The position numbers and the translations under genes were made by a program. This document shows positions 8,838-17,906 of a stretch of DNA of 64,000 nt, one piece after another. Below the pieces are notes generated by a model that worked only from the letters and a program-made list of their open reading frames with translations, did no database searches and had not been told where the DNA came from. The DNA is from JASHVB01 sp035508435. GTDB taxonomy: Bacteria; Pseudomonadota; Alphaproteobacteria; Acetobacterales; Acetobacteraceae. The first letter of the stretch is position 1. Every line of letters starts with the position of its first letter. The stretch is from the NCBI GenBank assembly GCA_035508435.1, contig DATJNA010000128.1:5332-69331 (forward strand). The letters are read 5' to 3'.

Positions 8838-11081
8838 TCAGACCGCGATACCGTGCTCGCGGGCCCAGGTGGCGATGGGCTCGCGCAGGCTGGCGGCACC
8901 GCCGGAACCGCGGCGTATGGCGGCCAGCACCGGTCGGAACGTCGTCAGATCCACCTGGCGAAGCAAGGCTTTCACCGCCAGCAGGCCGGATGCGGACATC
9001 GACAGGTTGGTGAGGCCGAGGCCAACCAGGGTCATGGCTTCCAGCGGCCGGGCGGCGGCCTCTCCGCACAGCGACACCGGCACGCCGGCGCCGCCGCGGG
9101 CAGCTTTCGCCTGGCTCAGCAAGTGCTCAAACATGTCAAGCACCGGCTGCGACAGCAGGTCGTAGCGCCCGTATAACGACGGCGTGCCGCGGTCCACCGC
9201 GAACAGGAACTGGATCAGGTCGTTCGAGCCGACTGAAATGAAGTCGGCGTCGCGCAGCAGTTCCGGGAGCTGCCACATCAGCGCGGGCACCTCCAGCATG
9301 GTGCCGATCTCCAGCTTGTCCGGTGCGGGGCGGATGCGCCTGGCCTCGGCCAGCAGCAGGGCGCGGGCGGCACGGAATTCCTGCACCGTCGCGACCATCG
9401 GGAACATCACGGAGAGCTTCCGGCCCCCGGCGGCGAGCAACAGCGCACGCAACTGCCGGCGCAACAGGGCGGGCCGGTCCAGGCCGATGCGCAGCGAGCG
9501 CCAGCCCATTGCCGGGTTCTCCTCCTCGGCAGCCAAGCCGGGCAGCAACTTGTCAGCGCCGAGGTCAAGGGTGCGGAAAATCACCGGTCGGTCGCCGGCA
9601 GCGTCCAGCACGCGGGCGTAGATTGCGGCTTGCTCCGCCACATCGGCGACGCCGCCGCGAGCCAGCATGGCGATCTCGGTGCGGAACAGACCGATGCCGT
9701 CGGCGCCGACCGAGTCAAGTTGCGAGAGTTCCAGACTCAGCCCGACGTTGAGCATCAGGCTGATCCGGGTGCCATCGGCGGTGGCACCAGGCGTATCACG
9801 CAGCGCGGCCCAGCCCGCGTGTTGCGCCGTCCGCACCTCGAGTGCGCGGATATACGCTTGGCGGACTTCGGCTTCAGGACGGAGGACGACCTGCCCCTCG
9901 TCGGCGTCCACCACGATCTCATCGGCGGCCTCGGCGGTATCCAGAATGCCCCGCGCGCCGCCGACCGCGGGAATGCCGAGCGCGCGGGCGAGGATGGCGG
10001 CGTGGCCGCCCGGGCTCGCTTCCTCCACCGCGACCCCGGCGATGCCGCGGCTGTGCCAGTCCAGCAGCTCCGCGGGACCCAGGCGGCGGGCGACCAGGAT
10101 GGCGTTTTCGGGAAGGGCCGGGGGTTCGACCCGACCCAGCAAGTTCGACAACAGTCGGCCCGCGAGGTCCTCGATGTCGGCGAGGCGCTCGCGCAAATAG
10201 GGGTCGCTGATGCGCCGCATGCGGTCGTGCAGCTCGCCGGCGACGCGCTGGACGGCGGCTTCGGCGGCGACACCGCCGCGGATTACCTCGGCGACGCGGC
10301 GCAGCCATCCCGCATCGGCGGCGACCAGACGGTAGGTCTCCATGACCTCGCGCGAGGCGGAAGCGTCCTCACCGCTGCCTCCCTGGGGCAACCCGCTGGC
10401 CAGCAGCTCGTCCAGGCCGCGCTGCATTTGCTCAACTGCGGTGTTCAGGCGGCGCAGCTCAGCGTCAGGGTTGTCGGCTAGCAGCTCCCCCGAGACGCGA
10501 GGCGGACCGGTCAGCACGATCGGGCCGATGGCGATACCGCCGGTGAGCGGGGTGGCAGCGAACAGACGCGGCACGGTGGCGGCGACGCCTTCCGCGCCGC
10601 CATCGGTGGCGCCGCTGGCGGGCAGCATTTCGGCCAGCAGCATGGCGACGGTCTCTACCTCGTCGACCTCCTCTTCCGTGTAATGGCGGGGGTTGCGGTT
10701 CTGCACCACCAGCACGCCGAGCGAGCGTCCGGCGCGTCGGACCGGGACAGCGAGCATGGAGGCGTAGGGATCCTCGCCGGTCTCCGGCCGGTAGGCGAAG
10801 GCGGGATGGTTCTGGGCGTCGGGCAGATTCATCACCGCGCCGGTCGCGGCGGTGAGGCCGACGATGCCCTCGCCGACGCGTAAGCGGGTGCGGCCGACGG
10901 CGGACTGATTCAGGCCCTCGGTGGCGCCGAGTTCGAGCACATCGCCGGGCTTCTGGACGTAGATGGAACAAACTTCAGAGACGAGCTCAGCAGCGACCAG
11001 ACGGACAAGCTCGGTCAGCGGCGCGGCGCCGGAGGCCCGGAGAGAGCGCAGACGGGCGAGCAAGCGGCGAGGGGAGGGCAT
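8838..11081 (-). CDS. ptsP: phosphoenolpyruvate-protein phosphotransferase PtsP (EI-Ntr)
   Basis: 747 residues from the ATG at 11081; the open frame runs to 11222 but lacks family similarity there. Domains in order: GAF sensor (about 15-150, with LTAATGAVMNLPDAQ), PEP-utiliser N-terminal domain, swivelling phosphohistidine domain with the active His in SPGGHAAILARALGIPA, and the PEP-binding TIM barrel ending in VSLCGEAAARPLEAM with the active-site Cys. EI-Ntr passes phosphate from PEP to NPr and EIIA-Ntr to tune nitrogen, potassium and carbon responses; the GAF domain of the family senses nitrogen status. It lies downstream of the nitronate monooxygenase-like gene and lysC on the same strand, 185 bp apart. 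Confidence 0.95.
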   Translation of the reverse strand: MPSPRRLLARLRSLRASGAAPLTELVRLVAAELVSEVCSIYVQKPGDVLELGATEGLNQSAVGRTRLRVGEGIVGLTAATGAVMNLPDAQNHPAFAYRPETGEDPYASMLAVPVRRAGRSLGVLVVQNRNPRHYTEEEVDEVETVAMLLAEMLPASGATDGGAEGVAATVPRLFAATPLTGGIAIGPIVLTGPPRVSGELLADNPDAELRRLNTAVEQMQRGLDELLASGLPQGGSGEDASASREVMETYRLVAADAGWLRRVAEVIRGGVAAEAAVQRVAGELHDRMRRISDPYLRERLADIEDLAGRLLSNLLGRVEPPALPENAILVARRLGPAELLDWHSRGIAGVAVEEASPGGHAAILARALGIPAVGGARGILDTAEAADEIVVDADEGQVVLRPEAEVRQAYIRALEVRTAQHAGWAALRDTPGATADGTRISLMLNVGLSLELSQLDSVGADGIGLFRTEIAMLARGGVADVAEQAAIYARVLDAAGDRPVIFRTLDLGADKLLPGLAAEEENPAMGWRSLRIGLDRPALLRRQLRALLLAAGGRKLSVMFPMVATVQEFRAARALLLAEARRIRPAPDKLEIGTMLEVPALMWQLPELLRDADFISVGSNDLIQFLFAVDRGTPSLYGRYDLLSQPVLDMFEHLLSQAKAARGGAGVPVSLCGEAAARPLEAMTLVGLGLTNLSMSASGLLAVKALLRQVDLTTFRPVLAAIRRGSGGAASLREPIATWAREHGIAV

Positions 11082-11266
11082 GCGGCGCTTACCGCAGCGA
11101 CGACGGTTCCCGCTCCCGATGTGGGAGAGGGGCTGGCGCGCGGGCAAACGGTGGGAGGGCGGCTGGGGCGTGCACAAACGCAGGTGCTGTCTGTACGCGC
11201 CCCCCTCTTGGCGCCCCTGCAACAGCGGGGGGCGGGGGCATGATCCTTGCTCCAGCCTGTCTCACC
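11082..11266. other. ptsP upstream region with an imperfect hairpin
   Basis: The 185 bp between ptsP and the upstream gene hold no convincing gene. Near 11106-11120 an imperfect inverted repeat (GCTCCC and GGGAG arms) resembles the hairpin at 62915. Further on are G-rich tracts around 11225-11240. The spacing makes a separate ptsP promoter possible, but no clear -35/-10 pair stands out. Confidence 0.4.
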
Positions 11267-12340
11267 TTAGTATCCACCAGGCAACCTGTTCCGCTCGATC
11301 AGCGCCACAACCGCTTGCTCCACCAACTCGGCGATCACCTCGACGACCGTCTGCTCGTGCGTCACCATGCCGACCGACTGACCGGCCATCATGGAGCCGT
11401 TCTCCACGTCGCCGTCGATCACCGCGCGGCGTAGCGCGCCGGCCCAGAAATGCTCGATCGCGAGCTGGGCGGCCTCCCTGTCCAGTTCGCCGGCCAGAAA
11501 GCGGTCCCGCGTCTCCGCCTGGAAGCGCTGAAAGCGGCGGGTGCCCTCATTGACCAGGCCTCGCACCGGAATCACCGGGAACCGCTCATCGAGCTGGACC
11601 GAGGGTACCGCATCGCGCGCTGCGGCGCGCATGAAGGCTCGCTTGAATTTCGGGTGAGCGATGGACTCCGTGGTGGCGGCGAAGCGCGTGCCGAGTTGAG
11701 CGCCGGAGGCGCCCATCTCCAGATACCCCAGGATGGCCTCACCGCGGCCCAGTCCACCGGCGACGAAGATCGGCACGTCGTGGCAATGCGGCAGGATTTC
11801 CTGGGCCAGCACGTTCAGTGACACCGGGCCGATATGGCCGCCCGCTTCGGAGCCCTCGATCACCAGCGCATCCGCCCCGCTGCGGATCAGGCGGCGGGCC
11901 AATACCAGAGCGGGGGCGAAGCAAATCAGCTTCGCCCCGCCGTCCTTCACTGCCCGCACCGCGGCGCCCGGCGGGATGCCACCGGCGAGCACAATATGGC
12001 CGATCTTCGCTGCCAGGCACACACGCACGAGATCGTTGAGCTGCGGGTGCATGGTGATGAGGTTCACCCCGAATGGCCGGTCCGTCAGCGCCAGGGTCCC
12101 GGCGATCTCGGCAGCCAGTTGGTCCGGGTTCATCGAGCCGCAGGCAATCACCCCGAAGCCGCCGGCATTGGAGATCGCGGCAACCAGATGGCGTTCGCTG
12201 ACCCAGCTCATGGCGCCGCCCATCAGCGCATAGCGGCAGCCGAGGAACGTGGTGCCGCGTAGCCACAGCCGATCCAAGGTCGCCTGGGCGGCGAAGCGCG
12301 CGGCGCCCGGCGGGGTGATGTCAGGCGGCATCGAGGCCAT
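11267..12340 (-). CDS. nitronate monooxygenase-like (2-nitropropane dioxygenase) flavoprotein
   Basis: 357-residue FMN TIM-barrel protein of the nitronate monooxygenase/NPD family. Visible blocks: the N-terminal MGGAMSWVSERHLVAAISNAGGFGVI, the mid-barrel ADALVIEGSEAGGHIG with the conserved His region, and the phosphate-binding VFVAGGLGRG-type loop (FVAGGLGRGEAILG). Its catalytic base His is plausibly in the GSEAGGHIG motif. Members oxidise nitronates or act as NADH:quinone reductases. Two close ATG codons (12340, 12331) could start it; both overlap the end of lysC by 11-20 bp, indicating coupling. This lysC-NMO-ptsP order recurs in alphaproteobacteria. Confidence 0.88.
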   Translation of the reverse strand: MASMPPDITPPGAARFAAQATLDRLWLRGTTFLGCRYALMGGAMSWVSERHLVAAISNAGGFGVIACGSMNPDQLAAEIAGTLALTDRPFGVNLITMHPQLNDLVRVCLAAKIGHIVLAGGIPPGAAVRAVKDGGAKLICFAPALVLARRLIRSGADALVIEGSEAGGHIGPVSLNVLAQEILPHCHDVPIFVAGGLGRGEAILGYLEMGASGAQLGTRFAATTESIAHPKFKRAFMRAAARDAVPSVQLDERFPVIPVRGLVNEGTRRFQRFQAETRDRFLAGELDREAAQLAIEHFWAGALRRAVIDGDVENGSMMAGQSVGMVTHEQTVVEVIAELVEQAVVALIERNRLPGGY

Positions 12341-13553
12341 AAGCGGTATGCAGCGCCCGCACCGCCAGCTCCGTGTATTCGGCAGCGATCAGCACCGAGA
12401 CCTTGATCTCGCTGGTGGATATGACCTGAATGTTGATCGCCTTGTCCGCCAATGCGCGGAACATGGTGTTGGCGACGCCGGCATGGCTGCGCATACCCAC
12501 GCCTACCACGCTGATTTTGGCAACATTCGGGTCTTCCAGCAGTTCGGCGTAGTTGATCGCGGACTTGATGTGCTGCAGCGCCTGCCGCGCGCGCGGCAGG
12601 TCTGCCTTGCCGACGGTGAAGGTCATGTCGGTGCTGCCGTCCGCCGACACGTTTTGCACGATCATGTCCACATTCACGTTTTGGTCCGCCAGCACGCCAA
12701 AAATGGTGGCGGCGATGCCGGGCCGGTCCGGCACGTGGCGCACGGTGATCTTCGATTCATCCCGCGAATAAGCGATGCCAGCGACGTTCTCTTTTTCCAC
12801 GATCTCATCCTCATCCACCACCAGGGTGCCTTCGTCGTCGTTCGGCTCCGCGTCCTTGAAGCTCGAAAGGACCCGTACCCGCACCCGTTCGTTCATGGCC
12901 AGTTCGACGCTGCGGGTCTGCAGCACTTTGGCGCCGACCGAGGCCAGCTCCAGCATCTCCTCATAGGCAATTTTGGCCAATTTGCGGGCCTGGGGGACGA
13001 TGCGGGGATCGGTGGTATAGACGCCGTCGACATCCGTATAGATGTCACAGCGCTCCGCCTTCAGCGCCGCCGCAAGCGCGACCGCGGATGTGTCCGACCC
13101 GCCGCGGCCCAGCGTCGTGATGCGGCGGTTGGGTGCCATGCCCTGGAAGCCGGCCACCACCGGCACGTGGCCCTTGTCCATGCGATGGATCAGCTCGTCG
13201 CCATCGATTTGCAGGATGCGCGCCTTGCCATGGGCGTCGTCGGTGCGGATTGGAATCTGCCAGCCCTGCCAGGAGCGAGCCTCCACGCCGAGATCCATCA
13301 GCGCAATGGCGAGCAAGCCTGTGGTGACTTGTTCGCCGGTGGAGACGACGGTGTCGTATTCGCGGGCGTCGTGCAGGGGAGAGAGGGACTGGCACCAGGC
13401 GACGAGCTGGTTGGTTGCGCCGGCCATGGCGGAGACGACGACGGCGACCTGGTTGCCCGCGTCAACCGCGCGCTTGACCCGGGCGGCGACGTTGCGGATG
13501 CGGTCCAGATCGGCGACGGAGGTGCCGCCGAATTTCATGACAATACGCGCCAT
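12321..13553 (-). CDS. lysC: aspartate kinase
   Basis: 410 residues from the ATG at 13553 (MARIVMKFGGTSVAD); upstream codons to 13640 are not family-like. The N-terminal amino-acid-kinase domain has KFGGTSV for the nucleotide site, TLGRGGSDTSA for the aspartate/ATP site, and DVDGVYTTDPR. The C-terminal half carries two ACT domains (from about residue 265) that give allosteric control by lysine and threonine. It phosphorylates aspartate to open synthesis of lysine, diaminopimelate, methionine and threonine. Length and domain order are those of the monofunctional LysC-alpha enzyme. It is first in the lysC-NMO-ptsP set on the minus strand. Confidence 0.96.
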   Translation of the reverse strand: MARIVMKFGGTSVADLDRIRNVAARVKRAVDAGNQVAVVVSAMAGATNQLVAWCQSLSPLHDAREYDTVVSTGEQVTTGLLAIALMDLGVEARSWQGWQIPIRTDDAHGKARILQIDGDELIHRMDKGHVPVVAGFQGMAPNRRITTLGRGGSDTSAVALAAALKAERCDIYTDVDGVYTTDPRIVPQARKLAKIAYEEMLELASVGAKVLQTRSVELAMNERVRVRVLSSFKDAEPNDDEGTLVVDEDEIVEKENVAGIAYSRDESKITVRHVPDRPGIAATIFGVLADQNVNVDMIVQNVSADGSTDMTFTVGKADLPRARQALQHIKSAINYAELLEDPNVAKISVVGVGMRSHAGVANTMFRALADKAINIQVISTSEIKVSVLIAAEYTELAVRALHTAYGLDAA

Positions 13554-13983
13554 AGGGGGATGTTGCCGGCGTTTTGTGGTGGGCGAGACATACTGGCGTG
13601 AGGCTGAGGGAGCAACCTGGGGTGGTGATGTTCGGCACACCGAGCCTGGCCCGCGGTCAACCTGTTCTCATTTCGTGGCTGCCCCGCGATGCTGGCGGTC
13701 ACCGGGGCCGACGTTGAATTTCGCGCATTTGCCGTTGCGCAACCACCGACCTGCTGCTGTTTCGTAGCTTTGGTCGTCGGGGCCCGCGTCATTGCGACAG
13801 CGTAGCCGGAGCCGGCGTCAGTGCGACAGCGTCGCCGGGCCCGCGTCATCCCGAGAAGCGAAGCCGCGAAGCAATCCCGCTCGGGCTCGGCTGTAGCATG
13901 CGACTCTTGACCGGAATTGCCCCGTCGCGTCGCTTCTCGCGGTGACAGATGGGTGGTGCCTCAGATTGCTCTGAATGCGGATA
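13554..13983. other. intergenic region with tandem and inverted repeats
   Basis: 430 bp upstream of lysC and downstream of the CoA-transferase. No credible gene is seen. It should hold the lysC promoter on its left part. About 13787-13844 has two copies of a 29-bp unit (GCGTCATTGCGACAGCGT, then GCGTCAGTGCGACAGCGT). It runs directly into a dispersed inverted repeat (13845-13948). Confidence 0.6.
13845..13948. repeat. dispersed inverted repeat, copy 1
   Basis: The left arm GTCATCCCGAGAAGCGAAGC and the right arm (reverse complement of CGCTTCTCGCGGTGAC) are imperfect inverted copies about 70 bp apart. The same arm sequence recurs at 31841, 42041 and 57610, always between genes. This looks like a REP/BIME-type non-coding interspersed element. 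Boundaries are approximate. Confidence 0.65.
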
Positions 13984-15180
13984 CTAAACCACACCCTTAC
14001 CGCGCAACTTCTCGAATTCTTCCGCGCTCAAATCGCAGAGTGCGCCCAGAACCTCGTGCGTATGCTCGCCCAGCAGCGGAGGGCGCCGCACCATCGCGGG
14101 AGAATCCGATAGCTTGATCGGGCAGCCCACCGTTTGGTAGCTGCCGCGCGTCGGGTACTCGACGTCCACGATCATCTCGCGCGCACGTAGATGCGGATCG
14201 GCCAGGACCTCGCCAGTGTCCTGGCAGGCGCCGCTGGGCACGCCCGCCTCGCCAAGAATCCGCATCACCTCGTGCTTCGAACGCTGCCGCGTCCAGGCGC
14301 CGACGATCCCGTTCAGTGCCTCGCGGTTTTCCCAGCGGCCGTCGGGCGTGGTGAAGCGCGGGTCTTCCGCCAGTTCGGGCTGGCCAATCGCGCCAACGAA
14401 TGCGCGCCACATCTGCGGCTGCGCGAAAATATACACGTAGTCGTTCGGCCCTCCCGGGGCGCAGGGATAGGTGGTGCCCGGCACCGTGTGACCGAGCTGG
14501 TTGCCCTGGCGCGGCATCGGGTGGCCCATGCGCTGGTGATCGCGCAGACTGACGCGGATCAGGTTCACCACCGCATCCTGCATGGACACTTCGACGTGCT
14601 GGCCCAACCCTGTCGCATGGCGCTGCTGCAGCGCGGCCAGGATGCCGATCGCCATGTGCATTCCAGTGCCGGAATCGCCGATCGCGGGGTAGACGTATGT
14701 GGGCGGGTTCTCCGGGAAGCCGGTCACACTCATCGCGCCGCCCATCGCCTGCGCGATCGGTTCGAAGCTTTTGAAGCCGCTATAGGGGCCGTAGGTGCCG
14801 AAGCCCTTGATGGTGGCGTAGATCAGCCGCGGGTTCACCGAGCGAAGTGATTGATAGCCGAGGCCGAGCCGATCCAGTGCGCCGGGACCGAAATTCTCCA
14901 GCAGCACGTCCGATTGCGCGATCACCTGCCGGAACAGGTCCTTGCCCTCCTCGGTCTTCAAATTCAAGGTCAGGCTGCGCTTGTTGGCATTCAAAATCAA
15001 AAAGAATAGACTGTCGGTGTCCGGCTTATCGCGCATGTTGATGCGGGCGACGTCACCACCTTTCGGTTCTTCCAGCTTGATCACGTCGGCGCCGAGGAAA
15101 CCAAGGATCTGTGCACAGGCTGGGCCAGCCTGGTTATGGGTCATGTCGATGACGCGGATGCCGGACAGGGCCTGGCTCAT
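13984..15180 (-). CDS. CaiB/BaiF family CoA-transferase (formyl-CoA-transferase-like)
   Basis: 398-residue class III CoA-transferase. Visible: the N-terminal GIRVIDMTHNQAGPACAQIL nucleotide/CoA site, NANKRSLTLNLKTEEGK, ENFGPGALDRLGLGY, and the active-site Asp in AIGDSGTGMHMAIG (equivalent to Asp169 of formyl-CoA transferase). The C-terminal PIKLSDSP...PLLGEHTHEVL ending is standard. It moves CoA between carboxylic acids; the exact acids are unknown. It is more distant from Oxalobacter Frc than the copy at 56281. It diverges from an MHS transporter at 15350, which suggests uptake and CoA-activation of the same organic acid. Confidence 0.9.
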   Translation of the reverse strand: MSQALSGIRVIDMTHNQAGPACAQILGFLGADVIKLEEPKGGDVARINMRDKPDTDSLFFLILNANKRSLTLNLKTEEGKDLFRQVIAQSDVLLENFGPGALDRLGLGYQSLRSVNPRLIYATIKGFGTYGPYSGFKSFEPIAQAMGGAMSVTGFPENPPTYVYPAIGDSGTGMHMAIGILAALQQRHATGLGQHVEVSMQDAVVNLIRVSLRDHQRMGHPMPRQGNQLGHTVPGTTYPCAPGGPNDYVYIFAQPQMWRAFVGAIGQPELAEDPRFTTPDGRWENREALNGIVGAWTRQRSKHEVMRILGEAGVPSGACQDTGEVLADPHLRAREMIVDVEYPTRGSYQTVGCPIKLSDSPAMVRRPPLLGEHTHEVLGALCDLSAEEFEKLRGKGVV

Positions 15181-15349
15181 GGTCGTTGCTCCTCGAGCGG
15201 TTGGTCAACGTGATCGCGATTGGGGCGACGCGTCAACCTTCGGAACCCCTTCTGCCAAGCGGGCGCCATGCTCGAATCTTGCAGAATCCAGGCGCTATGG
15301 ATAGATGGCCTTGCGGCGCGCAGCGCGCGACTCAGGAGGAAACAACACC

Positions 15350-16708
15350 ATGTCCAGCAGCAGCAATCCGCTGTCTGCCTGGCAAGCCGGCGGCATGAGT
15401 GACGCCGAGCACCGGGCACAGCTCCGTCGTGCCGTCATCGCCAGCACCATCGGGACCACTATCGAGTGGTACGACTTCTTCATCTACGGGACCGTCACGG
15501 GTCTGGTGTTCGCCAAGGCGTTTTTCCCGAATTCCGACCCGTTGGTCGGCACCTTGAACGCGTTTGCCATCTATGCAGTCGGCTTCATTGCCCGACCGGT
15601 CGGCGCGGCGATATTCGGCCATTGGGGCGACCGGCTCGGCCGCAAGTCAGCGTTGATCGCCACGCTGATGCTGATGGGTGTCGCCACGTTCCTGGTCGGG
15701 CTGGTGCCGACCTATGCCAGCATCGGCATCTGGGGCGCCATCATCCTGACCGCGCTTCGCTTCATCCAGGGCATCGGCGTGGGCGGGGAGTGGGGCGGTT
15801 CCGTGCTGATGTCGATGGAGTGGGCGCGTAGCAACCAGCATCGCGGGTTTGTCGCGTCCTGGCCGCAGCTCGGCGTGCCCAGCGGCTTGTTCCTGTCCAA
15901 CATCGCCGTGCTGGTCTTCAGCGCGATCGCCGGCCCCAACTTCGTTACCTGGGGCTGGCGCATTCCCTTCCTGCTCTCGATCGTGCTGGTCGGGATAGGA
16001 CTGTGGATCCGCCTGGGGATTTTGGAGACACCAGTGTTCCGGAAACTGCTGGAGGAAGAGCGCATCGAGGAAGCCCCAATGACCGAAGTGTTCCGCAGGC
16101 AGCCGACGGAGGTGTTCCTCAGTGCTTTCGCCCGCATGGGAGAGCAAGCGCCGTTCTACATCTTCACCGCGTTCGTATTCTCCTATGGCGTCGGTACTCT
16201 GCACATCTCGCGCGACATGCTGCTGGTGGCGGTGCTGGTCGCGTCCTGCGTGTCGTTCATCAGCATCCCGCTGGCGGGCCACCTGTCGGACCGATTCGGC
16301 CGCAAGCGCGTCTATATCATCGGCGCGGTGATGACCGGCGTGTTTGGCTGGATCTACTTCGCCTTGCTGAACACGCTGGTGCCGTTCTGGGTGTTCATCG
16401 CGATCGTGGCATCGCTGATCCCGCATGATACGCTGTATGGGCCGCAGGCGGCGCTGATCGCCGAAAGCTTTACTGGACGGCTGCGCTATTCCGGTGCGTC
16501 CATCGGCTATCAGCTCGCGTCGATCATCGCCGGGGGACCAGCACCGCTGATCGCGACGGCGTTGCTGGCCACTTACCATAGCTGGACCGCGATCGCATGG
16601 TACATCACAGCCTGCGCTGTCATCAGCATCGTCGCTGTAGCAATGATGAAGGACTATACCAACCAGGACATCTCGCGCGAATACGACGCGCCGCTACAGC
16701 AGGAGTAG
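15350..16708 (+). CDS. MFS transporter, metabolite:H+ symporter (MHS) family
   Basis: 452 residues from the ATG at 15350, preceded by AGGAGGAAAC. The family marker SSTIGTTIEWYDFFIYGT-like stretch (ASTIGTTIEWYDFFIYG) opens TM1. GHWGDRLGRKSALIATL is the MFS loop 2-3 motif and GHLSDRFGRKRVYIIG its repeat in the second half. About twelve hydrophobic segments are spread over the length. MHS symporters import organic acids such as citrate, alpha-ketoglutarate, shikimate or proline/betaine. It shares a divergent promoter region with the CaiB-type CoA-transferase and is followed by two Gfo/Idh/MocA oxidoreductases on the same strand. The substrate is not determinable. Confidence 0.92.
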   Translation: MSSSSNPLSAWQAGGMSDAEHRAQLRRAVIASTIGTTIEWYDFFIYGTVTGLVFAKAFFPNSDPLVGTLNAFAIYAVGFIARPVGAAIFGHWGDRLGRKSALIATLMLMGVATFLVGLVPTYASIGIWGAIILTALRFIQGIGVGGEWGGSVLMSMEWARSNQHRGFVASWPQLGVPSGLFLSNIAVLVFSAIAGPNFVTWGWRIPFLLSIVLVGIGLWIRLGILETPVFRKLLEEERIEEAPMTEVFRRQPTEVFLSAFARMGEQAPFYIFTAFVFSYGVGTLHISRDMLLVAVLVASCVSFISIPLAGHLSDRFGRKRVYIIGAVMTGVFGWIYFALLNTLVPFWVFIAIVASLIPHDTLYGPQAALIAESFTGRLRYSGASIGYQLASIIAGGPAPLIATALLATYHSWTAIAWYITACAVISIVAVAMMKDYTNQDISREYDAPLQQE

Positions 16709-16852
16709 CGCCGCGGCCACGAGCGGTTGCATCTGCCCCGCTCAATCGCCGGCAAGCTTGTTGAGTGTCCGACACGACCGCCCGGCCATTGATTGCGTCA
16801 GCCGGCGCCGCCAGGCCATGACCGGCATGCCGCAGGAAAGGACACCCAGCCA

Positions 16853-17906
16853 TTGCCGCAGCCAGCGCCGCGCCCGATCCGGTTTGCCGCCATCGGCCTC
16901 GACCACCGCCACATCTACGAAATGGTCGGCCGCTTGCTCGAGCGCGGCCACACCTGCGTCGGCTACTGGACCGATGGAGAACCGCAGCCGCTGGCCGGAT
17001 TCATCCGACGTTATCCGGATATTCCGCGCGTCACCGACCGCCGCCGCCTGATCGAAGATCCGGCCGTGCATCTCATCCTCACCGCCGCCATCCCCGCCGA
17101 CCGCGCCGGCATAGCGATCGAGGCCATGCGCGCCGGCAAAGATGTCGGCACAGACAAACCCGGGCTGCACTACCGAGGAGCAACTGCAAGCCTTGCGCCA
17201 AACTGCGACGCAGACGGGGCGCATCTGGTCCGTCAACTTTTCTGAACGCTTCGAAGTCGCGGCCGTGACCCGCGCGATCGAACTGGTTGCCGCCGGTGCG
17301 ATCGGTCGGGTTGTGCAGACAGTCGGCCTCGGCCCGCATCGTCTGAACCGTGCGCTGCGCCCGGCATGGTTCTTTCAGCCGCAGTTGAATGGCGGCATCC
17401 TGGGCGACATTGGCTGCCACCAGATCGAGCAATTCCTCACCTTCACCGGTTCGACCGATGCAGAGGTTGGCGCCGCTGCCGTCGGTAATTTCGCCAATCC
17501 CGAAGACCCGGCGTTCGAAGATTTCGGTGAGATGCTGCTGCATAGCGACAGCGGCCGCGGTTACGTCCGGCTCGACTGGTACACGCCCGACGGACTGGCG
17601 ACGTGGGGCGATGGCCGGCTGACCATCCTCGGCACCGAAGGATATATCGAGCTCCGCAAATACATCGACCTCGCCGGCCGCCCCGGCACCGATCATCTGT
17701 TTTTGGTTGATAACAAATCCACCCGCTATATCGACTGCCGCGATGCCGCCCTGCAGTACTATGCGAACCTCGTGAACGACGTGCTTGACCGCACGGAAAC
17801 CGCGATGCCGCAACAACACTGCTTCAAGGTGATGGAATTGGCGTTGCATGCGCAGGCAATCGCGGCGCGGTTGGGCAACCTGGCCGGTGCGGAGACAGCG
17901 CGATGA
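16853..17906 (+). pseudogene. Gfo/Idh/MocA family oxidoreductase, disrupted by a frameshift
   Basis: Two reading frames together make one family protein. The first starts at TTG 16853 after AGGAAAGGA and gives PIRFAAIGLDHRHIYEMVGR (Rossmann start) through AMRAGKDVGTDKPG. The second resumes with CTTEEQLQALRQTA and continues through a full C-terminal domain to 17906. The join is at about 17158-17164, where CCCGGGCTGC has one G more than the in-frame version would need. It overlaps the next oxidoreductase gene by 4 bp. Gfo/Idh/MocA enzymes oxidise sugars or inositols with NAD(P). Genuine mutation and sequencing error cannot be told apart here. Confidence 0.78.

Noticed and set aside
12249..13601. 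A 450-codon plus-strand frame opposite lysC
   Set aside because: Antisense shadow: lysC has all motifs on the minus strand, and this frame has no recognisable domain.
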